Assembly (NCBI GenBank): GCA_044432725.1
Contig: JAWXUL010000004.1
Coordinates: 145,521 to 209,520, forward strand
Direction of reading: 5' to 3'
DNA length: 64,000 nucleotides
Source of the DNA: JAWXUK01 sp044432725
GTDB lineage: Bacteria > Bacillota > Clostridia > Oscillospirales > Oscillospiraceae
Made by a program: the position numbers and the translations under genes. The notes beneath the pieces were generated by a model. It saw nothing but the letters and a program-made list of their open reading frames with translations, was not told the origin of the DNA and did no database searches. Of this stretch, positions 1 to 8,351 are shown one piece after another (position 1 is the stretch's first letter; each line of letters begins with the position of its first letter).

Positions 1-849
1 GATAATAGACACAGAACTCAAACCAGCATCGGCGGGATAGCCTGTGCGAGGGTCAATGATATGCCCATAAGTGTTTCCCTCGTGGGTGAAATAACGTTGA
101 TATCCACCAGAAGTCACCACTGCTTTGTTTTCGATTTGTACACTGAGGATTGCCCCCCCACCATAGGGGTTTTGTATCCCAATATTCCACAAAGAGCCAT
201 CTTGTTTTTTTCCAAGAGCATAGATGTTTCCACCCAAGGAAATCATGGCAGAGGAAATATGGTCCTCTTTCAGTTGCTCTGCAAGCTGATCTGCCACAAA
301 GCCCTTGGTGATGGCGCCAAAATCCAGTTCCATCCCTTGGGGCAGACTCAAGTTTTCACCGTCCCAAGTAATCAACTGGCTATCTACCAGAGGTAAGAGA
401 TGGTCAATGGTTTCTGCCTCTGGAACAATTTCTTCTCCCAAGGTAAATCCCCATGCTTTCACAATGGGGTAAATGCTTAAATCAAATGTCCCTTGCGTTA
501 TTTCTGACATCTCAATACCATACTCCAAAACCTCTGCCACTTCTTCTGATAGGGGCAGATTGTTAAGGGCTTGATTTTCGCTGATTAGGTTGATTTGAAA
601 GACCTCGCTACTGCTACGAGTCGTTGAGAAAAGTTCTTCCATTTGATAGAGATAACTTTTGGCATCTGACAAGGCAGTGGTGCTGTGATTGCCCCAGACA
701 GAAATAGAAATCAAGGTATCCATGGCATAAATTTCGCTAGATTCCTCGGCGCTATAGTCGTTAGGCAAGGCAGAGCAACAAGCAAAGAGCGGTAGGGAGA
801 TCAGTAAGAAGGGGATCCATTTTTGCTTTATTTTTTTGATTTTTTTCAT
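1..849 (-). CDS. apbE: FAD:protein FMN transferase (ApbE-like lipoprotein), 3' end outside window
   Basis: ApbE proteins attach FMN covalently to threonines of exported flavoproteins such as RnfG and NqrC, acting outside the cytoplasmic membrane. The visible 283 codons start with a basic, hydrophobic signal peptide and the lipobox LFAC (Cys24), so this is a lipoprotein. The family signature DFGAITKGFVAD lies at about residues 175-186, followed by a GGN motif, and the conserved HIIDPRTGYP is near the left window edge. The frame stays open to base 1, so the C-terminus is missing here. The ATG at 849 follows AGGGAAAG at a rather long spacing. The gene is divergent from the MscS gene and has its own extended -10 promoter. 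Family assignment is firm; the substrate cannot be told from this window. Confidence 0.9.
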   Translation of the reverse strand, partial: MKKIKKIKQKWIPFLLISLPLFACCSALPNDYSAEESSEIYAMDTLISISVWGNHSTTALSDAKSYLYQMEELFSTTRSSSEVFQINLISENQALNNLPLSEEVAEVLEYGIEMSEITQGTFDLSIYPIVKAWGFTLGEEIVPEAETIDHLLPLVDSQLITWDGENLSLPQGMELDFGAITKGFVADQLAEQLKEDHISSAMISLGGNIYALGKKQDGSLWNIGIQNPYGGGAILSVQIENKAVVTSGGYQRYFTHEGNTYGHIIDPRTGYPADAGLSSVSII

Positions 850-891
850 TTGTTAATCACTGCTTTCCCTTTTGAATTCTAAGGGTTCTCT

Positions 892-921
892 GAAGAGTTC
901 ACCTTTGAAGAGTTCACCTTT
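892..921. repeat. Perfect 15-bp tandem duplication in the apbE leader
   Basis: The unit GAAGAGTTCACCTTT occurs twice head to tail (892-906 and 907-921). It lies between the apbE promoter and its start codon. On the minus strand each copy contains AAAGGTGAAC, which resembles a ribosome-binding site. It could be a replication-slippage product or a regulatory repeat. Confidence 0.85.
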
Positions 922-931
922 AAGTTGCTAT

Positions 932-940
932 ATTATAACA
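932..940 (-). promoter_or_regulatory. Extended -10 promoter for apbE
   Basis: On the minus strand the motif TGTTATAAT (TG-n-TATAAT) is present. No good -35 hexamer is seen, which is usual for extended -10 promoters. It lies about 85 bases upstream of the apbE start. Confidence 0.5.
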
Positions 941-1083
941 CATGAATCAAAGAAACAAAAGTTAATTTTTAAAATAATTTGTAAATATTATGTAAACAAG
1001 GATTTGTAGATATCTTATAAGTGTAGAAAAGACCCAGAGAGGTTCTCTTTCTGGGAAAGGCAAGGTTTTTTCTGCCTTTCTAC

Positions 1084-1112
1084 TAGACAGCCGCTGATCT
1101 TTATGTTATACT
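1084..1112 (+). promoter_or_regulatory. Sigma-A promoter for the MscS-VanZ unit
   Basis: TAGACA (1084-1089), a 17-base spacer, and TATACT (1107-1112) preceded by TG make a near-consensus promoter with extended -10. It is about 85 bases upstream of the MscS start. Confidence 0.65.
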
Positions 1113-1195
1113 AATCAAATCTTAATGGGCATATCTTACAAAGCAACATCACATTTATACATTATAATATGCCCAAAACAAAAGGAGTTACCTTC

Positions 1196-2026
1196 ATGTT
1201 CACAGCCCTCTCTACAGCCAATCTGGAATGGGAAGAACTGCCCTTGCCCTCTGACGAGTCATTGTTTCGAGTTTTTATCATTCTGCTCATTGCAGCCTTT
1301 GGGATTCCCATTTTGCTGAAAATGTGTGGGAAGATTTTGGATAAAAGCAAATCTTTATGCAAAATACAAAGCTATATTCTTTCTACCATCAGGATTTTTC
1401 TATGGTCTTTTGTGGCTTTGATGGCAGCAGACAGTTTTGGGATTCCCGTAAATTCTATTTTCGGACTTTTGGGCGTGGTAGGGATTGCCCTATCCCTTGC
1501 CTTGCAAAATACCTTATCCAATTTTGCTGGTGGTTTGCAAGTTTTGGTTTCTCAACCCTTTCAAGTGGGGGACTATATCGACACAGACCAAGGCAGCGGC
1601 ACAGTGACAGAAATTGGGCTGGCATACAGCAAATTAACCACAGTAGACAGCAAAGAAATTTTGGTTCCCAATGCCCTGATGTCCAGTAGTAAGATTATCA
1701 ACTATACAGCGTCAGGATTGCGTCGGGTGGATATGTTCTTTCCCACATCTTATGATGCCCCTACCCAACGAGTCCGTGAAAGCATCCTAGAAGTGGTCGC
1801 TACGCTAGAAAAAATTCACAAAGACCCAGAACCAGTGGTCTATTTGTACGAATTTGGAGACAGTGCCATTGTCCATACCCTCCGTGTTTGGACAGATACA
1901 GCCGATTATTGGGAGACCTATTTTGCCTTGCAAGAGGGCGTGCGAGAGTCATTTGCACGTCATGACATCGAAATTCCTTTCAATCAAATGGTGGTACATC
2001 TGCCATCCAAAGAAGCGCAACAATAA
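1196..2026 (+). CDS. Small-conductance mechanosensitive channel, MscS family
   Basis: The 276-residue membrane protein should open under membrane tension and release solutes during osmotic downshock. Three hydrophobic segments lie at about residues 24-46, 60-80 and 83-105. The third runs into the MscS pore-helix signature ALQNTLSNFAGG and then the beta-domain motif FQVGDYI. The cytosolic beta and alpha/beta domains follow (KEILVPNALM). It is about the size of E. coli MscS. An in-frame ATG at 1169 exists, but the start at 1196 is preferred because AAAGGAG lies 8-9 bases before it. The VanZ-like gene follows after 15 bases, probably on the same mRNA. Confidence 0.9.
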   Translation: MFTALSTANLEWEELPLPSDESLFRVFIILLIAAFGIPILLKMCGKILDKSKSLCKIQSYILSTIRIFLWSFVALMAADSFGIPVNSIFGLLGVVGIALSLALQNTLSNFAGGLQVLVSQPFQVGDYIDTDQGSGTVTEIGLAYSKLTTVDSKEILVPNALMSSSKIINYTASGLRRVDMFFPTSYDAPTQRVRESILEVVATLEKIHKDPEPVVYLYEFGDSAIVHTLRVWTDTADYWETYFALQEGVRESFARHDIEIPFNQMVVHLPSKEAQQ

Positions 2027-2041
2027 AAGGAGGAAATGTAA

Positions 2042-2548
2042 ATGAAATTTAAATTGCCTCGCCCACTTTGGGCATTGGGACTTGTGATTTTTAGCTTTGG
2101 CGTTTTGTTCTATTTTTCTGGTCAAAGTCTGGAAAAATCGGATTCTATCAGCAGTGGATTCACCCAAAACATCATCGAATCAGAAAGTGTCCAGAGCGTC
2201 ATTGATACAGAACGCTTTGAAGTGGATCAGGACCTTTGGGACACTTTTCATATCTTCTTGCGGAAAAGTGCCCACTTTTGTCTCTTCTTCCTCTATGGCT
2301 TTGGTTGGGTTGCCTTGCTTTGCCATAAAAATATGAAAAAAGGGATTTTACTTACCTTTTTAATCTCTTTTCTCACAGGGGCCGCCAATGAATATCATCA
2401 ATATCTTGGGGGGACACGAACAGCAAAAATCACTGATGTGATGATAGATACAGCCGGTGGCATCACAGGAGCCCTTGCTTATGCAATCCTTCTATTTTTG
2501 ATACAAAAATATTGGAAAAAGAGTAAAAGTACCGCCATCTGTGAATAA
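2042..2548 (+). CDS. VanZ-like family membrane protein
   Basis: This 168-residue protein has a hydrophobic N-terminus and three further membrane segments. It shows the VanZ-family pattern RKSAHF in the middle, NEYHQ, then an arginine followed by DVMIDTAGG. VanZ of Enterococcus gives low-level teicoplanin resistance, but most chromosomal homologues have no assigned role, and I do not infer antibiotic resistance. A strong AAAGGAGG site precedes the start. It probably shares the promoter of the upstream channel gene. It converges on the DUF4830-type gene across a short hairpin. Confidence 0.85.
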   Translation: MKFKLPRPLWALGLVIFSFGVLFYFSGQSLEKSDSISSGFTQNIIESESVQSVIDTERFEVDQDLWDTFHIFLRKSAHFCLFFLYGFGWVALLCHKNMKKGILLTFLISFLTGAANEYHQYLGGTRTAKITDVMIDTAGGITGALAYAILLFLIQKYWKKSKSTAICE

Positions 2549-2560
2549 AGGCATTTTCAA

Positions 2561-2585
2561 GATGGAAGCGAAAAGAGCTTTCATC
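2561..2585. terminator. Weak bidirectional hairpin between convergent genes
   Basis: GATGGAAGC (2561-2569) pairs with GCTTTCATC (2577-2585), with one G-U pair. There is no clear U-tract on either strand, so terminator function is uncertain. Confidence 0.35.
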
Positions 2586-2586
2586 C

Positions 2587-3072
2587 CTATTCAGAAAGGG
2601 TCTCGGAAGGCTTTTCCAGTCCATGTAAAATGCCATTGACAGTGGGGGAGAGCACTTCGCCACCAATCACTTCTCCTTGGAACAGGAGGAGATTCACTTG
2701 GATGCCCTCTTCCCCTGTGGGGTAGTTTGTCACAGCATAGGTATAGCGTTCTACGGTTTCTCCTTGGAACTGTGACAGTGGGGGGAATCCTTGGGCTGTT
2801 TGCAGAGCCACATAAGCATCATAGCTTTCGTCCAGCAGATCTGGAATCAGAAGAGTTTGGGAAGAGAGGGCTGTTTCTTCTACTTCCCACCCCCATTCCT
2901 GTAAATAGGCAAGGCGTTGGTTTTGGGTTTTTACGCTGTGGTCACTTGCCATGGTGGCTTCATAAGGGGCTTTTGCCAAAGAAAACACTAAAAATCCCGA
3001 GCAAAGGGCAGTAGCTGCCACCACTGCTGTGGAAAAGTTGAACTTTGGTAGTTTGGCAGTTAAAATAATCAT
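2587..3072 (-). CDS. DUF4830-type membrane-anchored protein
   Basis: The 161-residue protein has one N-terminal hydrophobic segment (about residues 12-33) and an extracellular domain. Motifs such as LQEWGWEVEE, the ERYTYAVTNYP segment, and GEVIGGEV resemble the DUF4830 family of Clostridia as I remember it; the function is unknown. The start at 3072 has AGGAG eight bases upstream. Longer in-frame starts would run into the divergent pseudouridine synthase gene, so I reject them. No catalytic motif is visible. Confidence 0.75.
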   Translation of the reverse strand: MIILTAKLPKFNFSTAVVAATALCSGFLVFSLAKAPYEATMASDHSVKTQNQRLAYLQEWGWEVEETALSSQTLLIPDLLDESYDAYVALQTAQGFPPLSQFQGETVERYTYAVTNYPTGEEGIQVNLLLFQGEVIGGEVLSPTVNGILHGLEKPSETLSE

Positions 3073-3146
3073 ATCATTCACTCCTAAAATCTTTTTGGAG
3101 AAGGACTCCAATTTACTGTTTATCTTATGTAGGAAGGCAAAAAAAT

Positions 3147-3854
3147 ATGTCAGAAATTCGACGGATTGACCAGTTGCTTGTTGCCTCTGGCTGTTATTCC
3201 AGAAAAGAAGCAAAAGAGCTTTTGAAAAAGGGACGAGTGTTCGTAGATGGTCAGCGAGTGACCCAAGGGAAATTTCCCCAAGGTGTCACTATTTCTGTGG
3301 ATGGTACGGCTCTGCCTTCTACCTTACCCTTATGGATTATGCTGCACAAACCACAAGATTATGTCTCTGCCACCCAAGATGCACAACATAAAACAGTACT
3401 GGACCTCTTACCTCCAGAGATGAAGGAGCGGGGATTGTTCCCTGTGGGAAGATTAGACAAGGACACAGAGGGTCTGTTGCTGTTGACAGAAGACGGGCTG
3501 ACAGCCCACAACCTCCTCTCTCCCAGAAAGCACGTGGCAAAAGTATATTATGTCGAGGTAGAGGGTGATCTGACAGAATATCATGTGGAGCAAATTGCCC
3601 AAGGGCTGACCTTGGGAGATGGCACTCTTTGCCTTCCAGCAAAATTGGAAATATTCTCCCCTAGAAGCTGTGGGGAAATCACTCTTTGCCAAGGGAAATA
3701 TCATCAAATAAAACGTATGATGGCAAGCTTGGGGACACCTGTGACCTATTTAAAACGTATTTCAATGGCAGGTTTGCCCTTGGATGGGACACTGGCACTA
3801 GGTGAGTGGCGGCAATTATCCATGGAAGAGATTGACATAATTTCCAGAAATTAG
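3147..3854 (+). CDS. RsuA/RluB-family ribosomal RNA pseudouridine synthase
   Basis: This family isomerises uridine in rRNA to pseudouridine. The 235-residue protein has an N-terminal S4 RNA-binding domain (residues 4-50, with ASGCYSRKEA). The catalytic motif GRLDKDTEGLLLLT follows, with the active aspartate at residue 104, and a late conserved segment GKYHQIKRM. Length and motif spacing fit RsuA, which modifies position 516 of 16S rRNA, but RluB-type action on 23S rRNA cannot be excluded from sequence alone. The gene is divergent from the DUF4830-type gene and monocistronic by appearance. Confidence 0.9.
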   Translation: MSEIRRIDQLLVASGCYSRKEAKELLKKGRVFVDGQRVTQGKFPQGVTISVDGTALPSTLPLWIMLHKPQDYVSATQDAQHKTVLDLLPPEMKERGLFPVGRLDKDTEGLLLLTEDGLTAHNLLSPRKHVAKVYYVEVEGDLTEYHVEQIAQGLTLGDGTLCLPAKLEIFSPRSCGEITLCQGKYHQIKRMMASLGTPVTYLKRISMAGLPLDGTLALGEWRQLSMEEIDIISRN

Positions 3855-3915
3855 TAGAAAAATACAGGGTTTGAAAATTTTTTCGGCATTTTACACAAAA
3901 ATTATCAAAAAATGC

Positions 3916-3945
3916 TTGCAATTTGCCCCCTGTACCCCTTATAAT
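3916..3945 (+). promoter_or_regulatory. Sigma-A promoter for the PucR-like regulator
   Basis: TTGCAA (3916-3921), an 18-base spacer and a perfect TATAAT (3940-3945) lie about 50 bases before the start codon. Confidence 0.65.
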
Positions 3946-3995
3946 AAAATAAACGGGAAAAAACTCATCTCCCATCTTGATTAGGAGGAAGGAAC

Positions 3996-5087
3996 TTGGC
4001 CAGTAGAATTTTTCAAAGCATTGTCCTACAGCTGAAAGAAAGTAGTCATCGGACAGTGGGGGTCATTGACGGTGATGGTATCGTAGTGGCATGCAGTGAG
4101 CTCAGCTTAATGGGCACCTCTTGGGAAAATGCAGTAGAGGTAATTACAAACAGCGCAGGAGAACGTGTCACATTTGATGGTAAAACATTCAAAGCATTGG
4201 TTGGTGCTAGTACCCATTTTGATTATGCCACTTTTATCACAGGCGAGGACGAAGAAGCCAAGATTTTATGTGCAATGGCAACGGTGTCTTTGAATGGGGC
4301 GAAAACTTATTACGAAGAACGCCACGACAAAGCTACCTTTGTGAAAAGCATCATTTCTGATAATATTATGTTAGGTGATGTCTATACCCAAGCAAAAGAA
4401 CTACATTTCGACTCTGAAGTCCCAAGGGTCGCTTTTTTGATTCGTCAAACCGAAGTCCCAGAAACAGGTCTTTTCGACTGCCTTCAGGGGATTTTTCCAG
4501 ATAAGTCAAAAGATTTTGTCATCTCGGTCAGTGAAGAGGACGTTGCAGTGATAAAGCAACTATCAGCCATGACAGAAGGAAAAGAACTGGTGAAAATGGC
4601 ACAGGTAATTGCAGATGATATTGAAAAAGAATTGCATATTTCTGTGGTTGTGGGCATAGGGACAGTGGTAGCACATGTCCGTGATTTGGCTCGCTCTTAC
4701 AAAGAAGCGGGGATTGCCATTGATGTGGGCAAAGTCTTTGACACAGAAAAAATGATTATCAATTATGAAAATTTAGGGATAGGTCGGATTATTTATCAAT
4801 TACCTACCGTATTATGTCAAATGTTTTTGCAAGAAGTCTTTAAAAAAGACCCCATTGATGCATTAGACCAAGAAACACTTTTGACCATTCATAAATTCTT
4901 TGAAAATAATCTAAACGTGTCTGAAACAGCCAGAAAACTTTTTGTCCATCGTAATACCTTGGTTTATCGTTTAGAGAAAATCAAAAAACTGACAGGTTTG
5001 GACTTGCGTGAATTTGATGACGCCATCACATTCCAAGTGGCTTTGATGGTCAATCGTTATCTTTTATCTCGTGGGATAGAAGTATAA
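3996..5087 (+). CDS. PucR/CdaR-like transcriptional regulator
   Basis: The 363-residue protein starts with a sensory region (about residues 1-130; DGDGIVVACS looks like a sugar-diacid or PAS-like sensor). A GGDEF-like middle region follows, and then a C-terminal PucR-type helix-turn-helix (about residues 295-355, with NVSETARKLFVHRNTLVYRLEKI). Such proteins often act as activators of catabolic genes. The start is TTG at 3996 with AGGAGG seven bases upstream; no ATG fits as well. A terminator follows directly, so it seems monocistronic. Its position before ftsE may be incidental. The ligand cannot be deduced. Confidence 0.85.
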   Translation: MASRIFQSIVLQLKESSHRTVGVIDGDGIVVACSELSLMGTSWENAVEVITNSAGERVTFDGKTFKALVGASTHFDYATFITGEDEEAKILCAMATVSLNGAKTYYEERHDKATFVKSIISDNIMLGDVYTQAKELHFDSEVPRVAFLIRQTEVPETGLFDCLQGIFPDKSKDFVISVSEEDVAVIKQLSAMTEGKELVKMAQVIADDIEKELHISVVVGIGTVVAHVRDLARSYKEAGIAIDVGKVFDTEKMIINYENLGIGRIIYQLPTVLCQMFLQEVFKKDPIDALDQETLLTIHKFFENNLNVSETARKLFVHRNTLVYRLEKIKKLTGLDLREFDDAITFQVALMVNRYLLSRGIEV

Positions 5088-5120
5088 GAGTGGAAAAGTG
5101 AGCACTTTTTTGGGACTCTT
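5088..5120 (+). terminator. Intrinsic terminator of the PucR-like gene
   Basis: GAGT (5088-5091) and ACTC (5115-5118) bracket an inner AAAAGT/ACTTTT stem with a run of T residues. It begins immediately after the stop codon. Confidence 0.5.
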
Positions 5121-5154
5121 GTAAGAATCTTTTATATTTGAAAGCCCATGAAAA

Positions 5155-5182
5155 ACGACAAAAATTATGATTTGTATATGAT
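5155..5182 (+). promoter_or_regulatory. Candidate promoter for the ftsEX unit
   Basis: ACGACA (5155-5160), a 16-base spacer and TATGAT (5177-5182) form a weak sigma-A candidate. It is placed so that the long hairpin at 5196-5235 would lie in the 5' leader of ftsE. Confidence 0.3.
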
Positions 5183-5195
5183 ACAATCAAAAGGA

Positions 5196-5235
5196 AACCT
5201 CTAAAATCCTGAAGGGTTTCAGGATTTTAGAGGTT
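5196..5235 (+). other. Perfect 18-bp hairpin upstream of ftsE
   Basis: An 18-base arm (5196-5213) is exactly complementary to 5218-5235 around a four-base loop. No U-tract follows, so it is not a standard terminator. It may be an mRNA stability or attenuation element in the ftsE leader, or a protein-binding inverted repeat. Confidence 0.8.
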
Positions 5236-5317
5236 GACTTTCCTAATAACTCTTCCCCAGTTCATGAGAGCTTGGTGAGAGAAGAAATAAAACAAAAAAG
5301 AAAGGGAGGTAGATAGC

Positions 5318-5995
5318 GTGATACGTTTAGATGGAGTCCACAAAGATTATGACAACGGCACTAAGGCATTAAAGGGAGTGTCTCTTCGTGTGGACGACGG
5401 TGAATTTGCTTTTTTGATTGGTCCCTCTGGTTCAGGGAAATCCACCTTGATTAAATTGATAACAGGAGAGATTCAATCCTCTCATGGACGCTTACAGGTC
5501 AATGGCTTTGATATGAATAACTTAGCACCGGGGCAAGTACCCCATATGCGTCGTACATTAGGCATTATATTTCAAGACTTTCGCCTGATTGATAAAAAAA
5601 CAGTGTACCAAAATTTAGACTTTGCCATGCGTGCCATTGGGGCTTCCCCAGCATCGGTGCGTCGCAGAGTGCCTTTTGTCCTAGAACTTGTGGGCCTTTC
5701 AGAAAAGGCAAACCAGTATCCAGGACAACTATCAGGGGGAGAACAGCAACGGGTCGCCATTGCACGTGCCATCATCAACAATCCTCTGATGATTATAGCA
5801 GATGAACCAACAGGAAATTTAGACCCCAAAAGGTCTATGGAAATTATGCTTTTATTGCAAGAAATCAATAACTTAGGCACAACCATCTTAGTGGTGACCC
5901 ATGAAAAAAATCTGGTGAACCAATTTTCAAAAAGGGTGGTGGTGATCGAAAACGGAAAAATCATTAGTGATGGTACAGGTGGGTATAATGGGTAA
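5318..5995 (+). CDS. ftsE: Cell division ATP-binding protein FtsE
   Basis: FtsE is the ATPase of the FtsEX complex, which couples cell division or growth to activation of peptidoglycan hydrolases outside the membrane. The 225-residue protein has Walker A GPSGSGKST (35-43), ABC signature LSGGEQQR (138-145), Walker B LMIIADEP (157-164) and a switch histidine in VVTHE. AAAGGGAGG precedes the start. Its end overlaps ftsX by eight bases, giving translational coupling. The M23 peptidase two genes downstream is the likely regulated hydrolase. Confidence 0.95.
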   Translation: MIRLDGVHKDYDNGTKALKGVSLRVDDGEFAFLIGPSGSGKSTLIKLITGEIQSSHGRLQVNGFDMNNLAPGQVPHMRRTLGIIFQDFRLIDKKTVYQNLDFAMRAIGASPASVRRRVPFVLELVGLSEKANQYPGQLSGGEQQRVAIARAIINNPLMIIADEPTGNLDPKRSMEIMLLLQEINNLGTTILVVTHEKNLVNQFSKRVVVIENGKIISDGTGGYNG

Positions 5996-6893
5996 AAGAC
6001 GACGCTTTCGCTTAGACATATTTTATTTTATCAGAGAGGGGATGCTTGCCATCGTCTCTCATGGCTTCATGTCTTTTGCAGCTGTGTGTATGATTGTGGC
6101 TTGTTTGCTGATTATGGGCTCTTTCTCCCTATTAGCAGTGAACATGGATCAAATGCTAGGAGATTTAGAAGCAGAAAACGAATTCCTTGCCTATATTGAC
6201 GACAGCTTTTCCAGTACAGAGGCAAAAGAGATAGAAACGCAAATCAAAGAAATCAACAATGTGGCAAGCATTATTTTTGTATCCAAGGAAGAGGCAATGG
6301 AAGCTTATCGCTCTTCCCAAGATTATAATGAACTTTTGGACACCTTGCCCTCTGATGTGTTGCGAGACCGTTACCGTATTCGTGTGGCGGAAATCGAGGA
6401 AATCGCAACTGTAGTCAGCGAAATACAACAAATCGAAGGGATTGCCGATGTGTCTGTTGCGTTGGACATTGCAAATGGCTTTGTGATGATTCGGAATGTG
6501 GCAACCATCATCGCAAGTATTTTGATTGTGATTTTGGTGTTTATTTCTCTGTTCATCATGTCAAACACCATCAAACTTGCTACTTTTTATCGCCGTGAAG
6601 AAATTGGTATCATGAAAATGTGTGGTGCCACCAATGGTTTCGTCCGAGCCCCCTTTGTGGTGGAAGGGATGATTTTGGGGGTGACTGGTGCATTGTTCGC
6701 CTTTTTCTTCCAATGGCTTTGTTATCAGTTGGTATTTAACTTTATCGAAGAGATTGGCAGTGGCGCATCTCTTTTGACCATGGTGCCCTTTGGAGATATG
6801 GCAACAGTCATTTTGAATATCTTTATGGTGGCAGGCTTTACCATTGGGGTAGGGGGATCTCTCCTTGCCATACGGAAATTTTTACAAGTCTAG
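5988..6893 (+). CDS. ftsX: Cell division membrane protein FtsX
   Basis: FtsX is the membrane partner of FtsE and passes ATP-driven conformational change to an extracellular hydrolase. The 301-residue protein shows one membrane helix near residues 25-50, and then a large extracellular loop (about 55-170, including a VSKEEAMEAY segment typical of FtsX). Three C-terminal helices follow (about 175-200, 225-250 and 270-295). A longer frame opens at a GTG at 5967. The ATG at 5988 is preferred because GGTGGG lies just before it and because the resulting N-terminus MGKRRRFRL is basic, as is usual. Confidence 0.95.
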   Translation: MGKRRRFRLDIFYFIREGMLAIVSHGFMSFAAVCMIVACLLIMGSFSLLAVNMDQMLGDLEAENEFLAYIDDSFSSTEAKEIETQIKEINNVASIIFVSKEEAMEAYRSSQDYNELLDTLPSDVLRDRYRIRVAEIEEIATVVSEIQQIEGIADVSVALDIANGFVMIRNVATIIASILIVILVFISLFIMSNTIKLATFYRREEIGIMKMCGATNGFVRAPFVVEGMILGVTGALFAFFFQWLCYQLVFNFIEEIGSGASLLTMVPFGDMATVILNIFMVAGFTIGVGGSLLAIRKFLQV

Positions 6894-6904
6894 GAGGAAA
6901 GAAA

Positions 6905-7009
6905 ATGAACGACAAAAAACAAAAATTGATGGCTCGAATCATCGTGATTATCTTAGTGGGTTCCATGCTATTAGGCTTTTTGCTACAAGCCCTCAGCGCT
7001 TTTCTTTAA
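6905..7009 (+). CDS. 34-residue single-span membrane protein
   Basis: An ATG follows AGGAGGAAAGAAA directly after ftsX. The frame encodes a basic N-terminus (MNDKKQKLMAR), one hydrophobic helix (about residues 11-33) and a stop, ending 15 bases before the M23 gene start. This size and charge pattern resembles the DUF4044 small membrane proteins of Firmicutes, which include the pneumococcal PBP cofactor MacP. That likeness is an impression from memory, not an alignment. The location between ftsX and the hydrolase suggests a role in the same envelope complex. Confidence 0.65.
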   Translation: MNDKKQKLMARIIVIILVGSMLLGFLLQALSAFL

Positions 7010-7024
7010 AAGGTGACAGAATCT

Positions 7025-8248
7025 ATGAAAAAACACCTATCAAGAATTTTTCTCATGGTTTTTGTGATAGTAATTCCTTTTTTCTCTTTGCAAGTAGAGG
7101 AAATCAAAGCTGTCACCCAAGCAGAAATTGATGCCTTAGAAGAACAAGCCAAAGATATTGCCTCTGCCCAAGCAGAGCTGAAAAGTCAGCTGTCAGTCCT
7201 TTCTGACGATATGGACAGTGCAAAGGCACGAAAGAATATCATCGAGCAAGAAATAGATCTAATCACCCAAGAAATCGCCCTGACAGAAGCACAGATAGAA
7301 GCTTTAGAGGGAATGATCTATCTGAAAGTAGAAGAAATTCAAGTCGCCGAAGCAGAAGAGAGAGAACAGTATCAGCTCTTTTGTCAGCGTGTGCGTGTGA
7401 TGGAAGAAGCCGGAGATGTGAGTTACTGGTCCATCCTCTTCCAATCCAATGATTTTTCTGACCTGTTGGATCGTATTATCATGGTCGACGAGATCATGGA
7501 ATATGACCAGACCGTGATGGAGAACTTGATTACCATCCGTGAGAGAATCATCAAAGAGCGAGAAGACCTGGAGATTCTTCAAGTGGAGCAAGAAGAAGTT
7601 TTCCTCCAACAACAACAAGCAAAAGTGGACAAAGAATTGCAAGAAGCCGAGGTAGACAAGCTGATTGCACAAATTATGGCAAAAGAAGCTCAGCTGGCAG
7701 CCTTGGAAAGTGAATTGCGCTCAGCAGCCAACAGCATGGATGCCGAGATTCGCAAAAAAGAGCAAGAACTCCAAGCGCTTTTAGCAACACAAAACCCCAT
7801 TGTCAGTGAATCTGGATTTATGTGGCCTTTGCCTGCCTATGACACTTTGTCTTCTTTGTTTGGGAATCGAGTCCACCCTATCACAGGACTTGCAAACAAT
7901 CACACAGGGATTGATGTCCCTGCCCCATCAGGCACCCCCATTTTAGCGGGGAAATCTGGGATTGTTCTGATCTCAGCCTATCATTCCTCTTATGGGAATT
8001 ATGTGGTCATCGCCCACGCAAATGGGCAAAGCACCCTATATGCCCACATGGTGCAACGTGGTTGTTCTGAAGGGGATTCTGTCACCCAAGGATCTGTGAT
8101 TGGGTATGTCGGGACAACAGGCTCTTCCACAGGAAATCACCTCCATTTTGAAATACGTCTTGATGGGAATCGTGTGGACCCAGTGAACTATTTCTCTGAC
8201 AGAGCCCTTTATGTCACTTCTGGTGGGGTAAAGACAAGATTAAATTAA
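7025..8248 (+). CDS. Secreted coiled-coil M23 peptidoglycan hydrolase (FtsEX partner)
   Basis: The 407-residue protein has a signal peptide (residues 1-29) and then about 220 residues of coiled coil. A C-terminal LytM/M23 zinc endopeptidase domain follows, with zinc ligands in NNHTGID (His293, Asp297) and HLHFE (His374), plus a conserved YAHM. The layout matches EnvC and other FtsEX-linked M23 proteins, in which the coiled coil contacts FtsX. I therefore infer that FtsEX activates it to cleave peptidoglycan cross-links. The motif is intact, so unlike EnvC it could be an active enzyme. The start at 7025 is chosen over the GTG at 7013 because AAAGGTG lies about ten bases upstream. Confidence 0.9.
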   Translation: MKKHLSRIFLMVFVIVIPFFSLQVEEIKAVTQAEIDALEEQAKDIASAQAELKSQLSVLSDDMDSAKARKNIIEQEIDLITQEIALTEAQIEALEGMIYLKVEEIQVAEAEEREQYQLFCQRVRVMEEAGDVSYWSILFQSNDFSDLLDRIIMVDEIMEYDQTVMENLITIRERIIKEREDLEILQVEQEEVFLQQQQAKVDKELQEAEVDKLIAQIMAKEAQLAALESELRSAANSMDAEIRKKEQELQALLATQNPIVSESGFMWPLPAYDTLSSLFGNRVHPITGLANNHTGIDVPAPSGTPILAGKSGIVLISAYHSSYGNYVVIAHANGQSTLYAHMVQRGCSEGDSVTQGSVIGYVGTTGSSTGNHLHFEIRLDGNRVDPVNYFSDRALYVTSGGVKTRLN

Positions 8249-8351
8249 GAGTCTGGGAAAGGAGGAAAATTCTTCTTTCATCAGCTATGATTTTTTACCT
8301 TGCCGGAAGCGTGGATCGTCTGAGAAAATGATCTTGAAAAGGATGGTTGCT

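Larger units (their letters stand above)
850..1195. other. Divergent intergenic region between apbE and the MscS gene
   Basis: This 346-base stretch holds no ORF with a ribosome site. It contains the two divergent promoters (932-940 minus, 1084-1112 plus), a perfect 15-bp tandem duplication (892-921), and a foldable element at 1023-1083. Confidence 0.7.
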
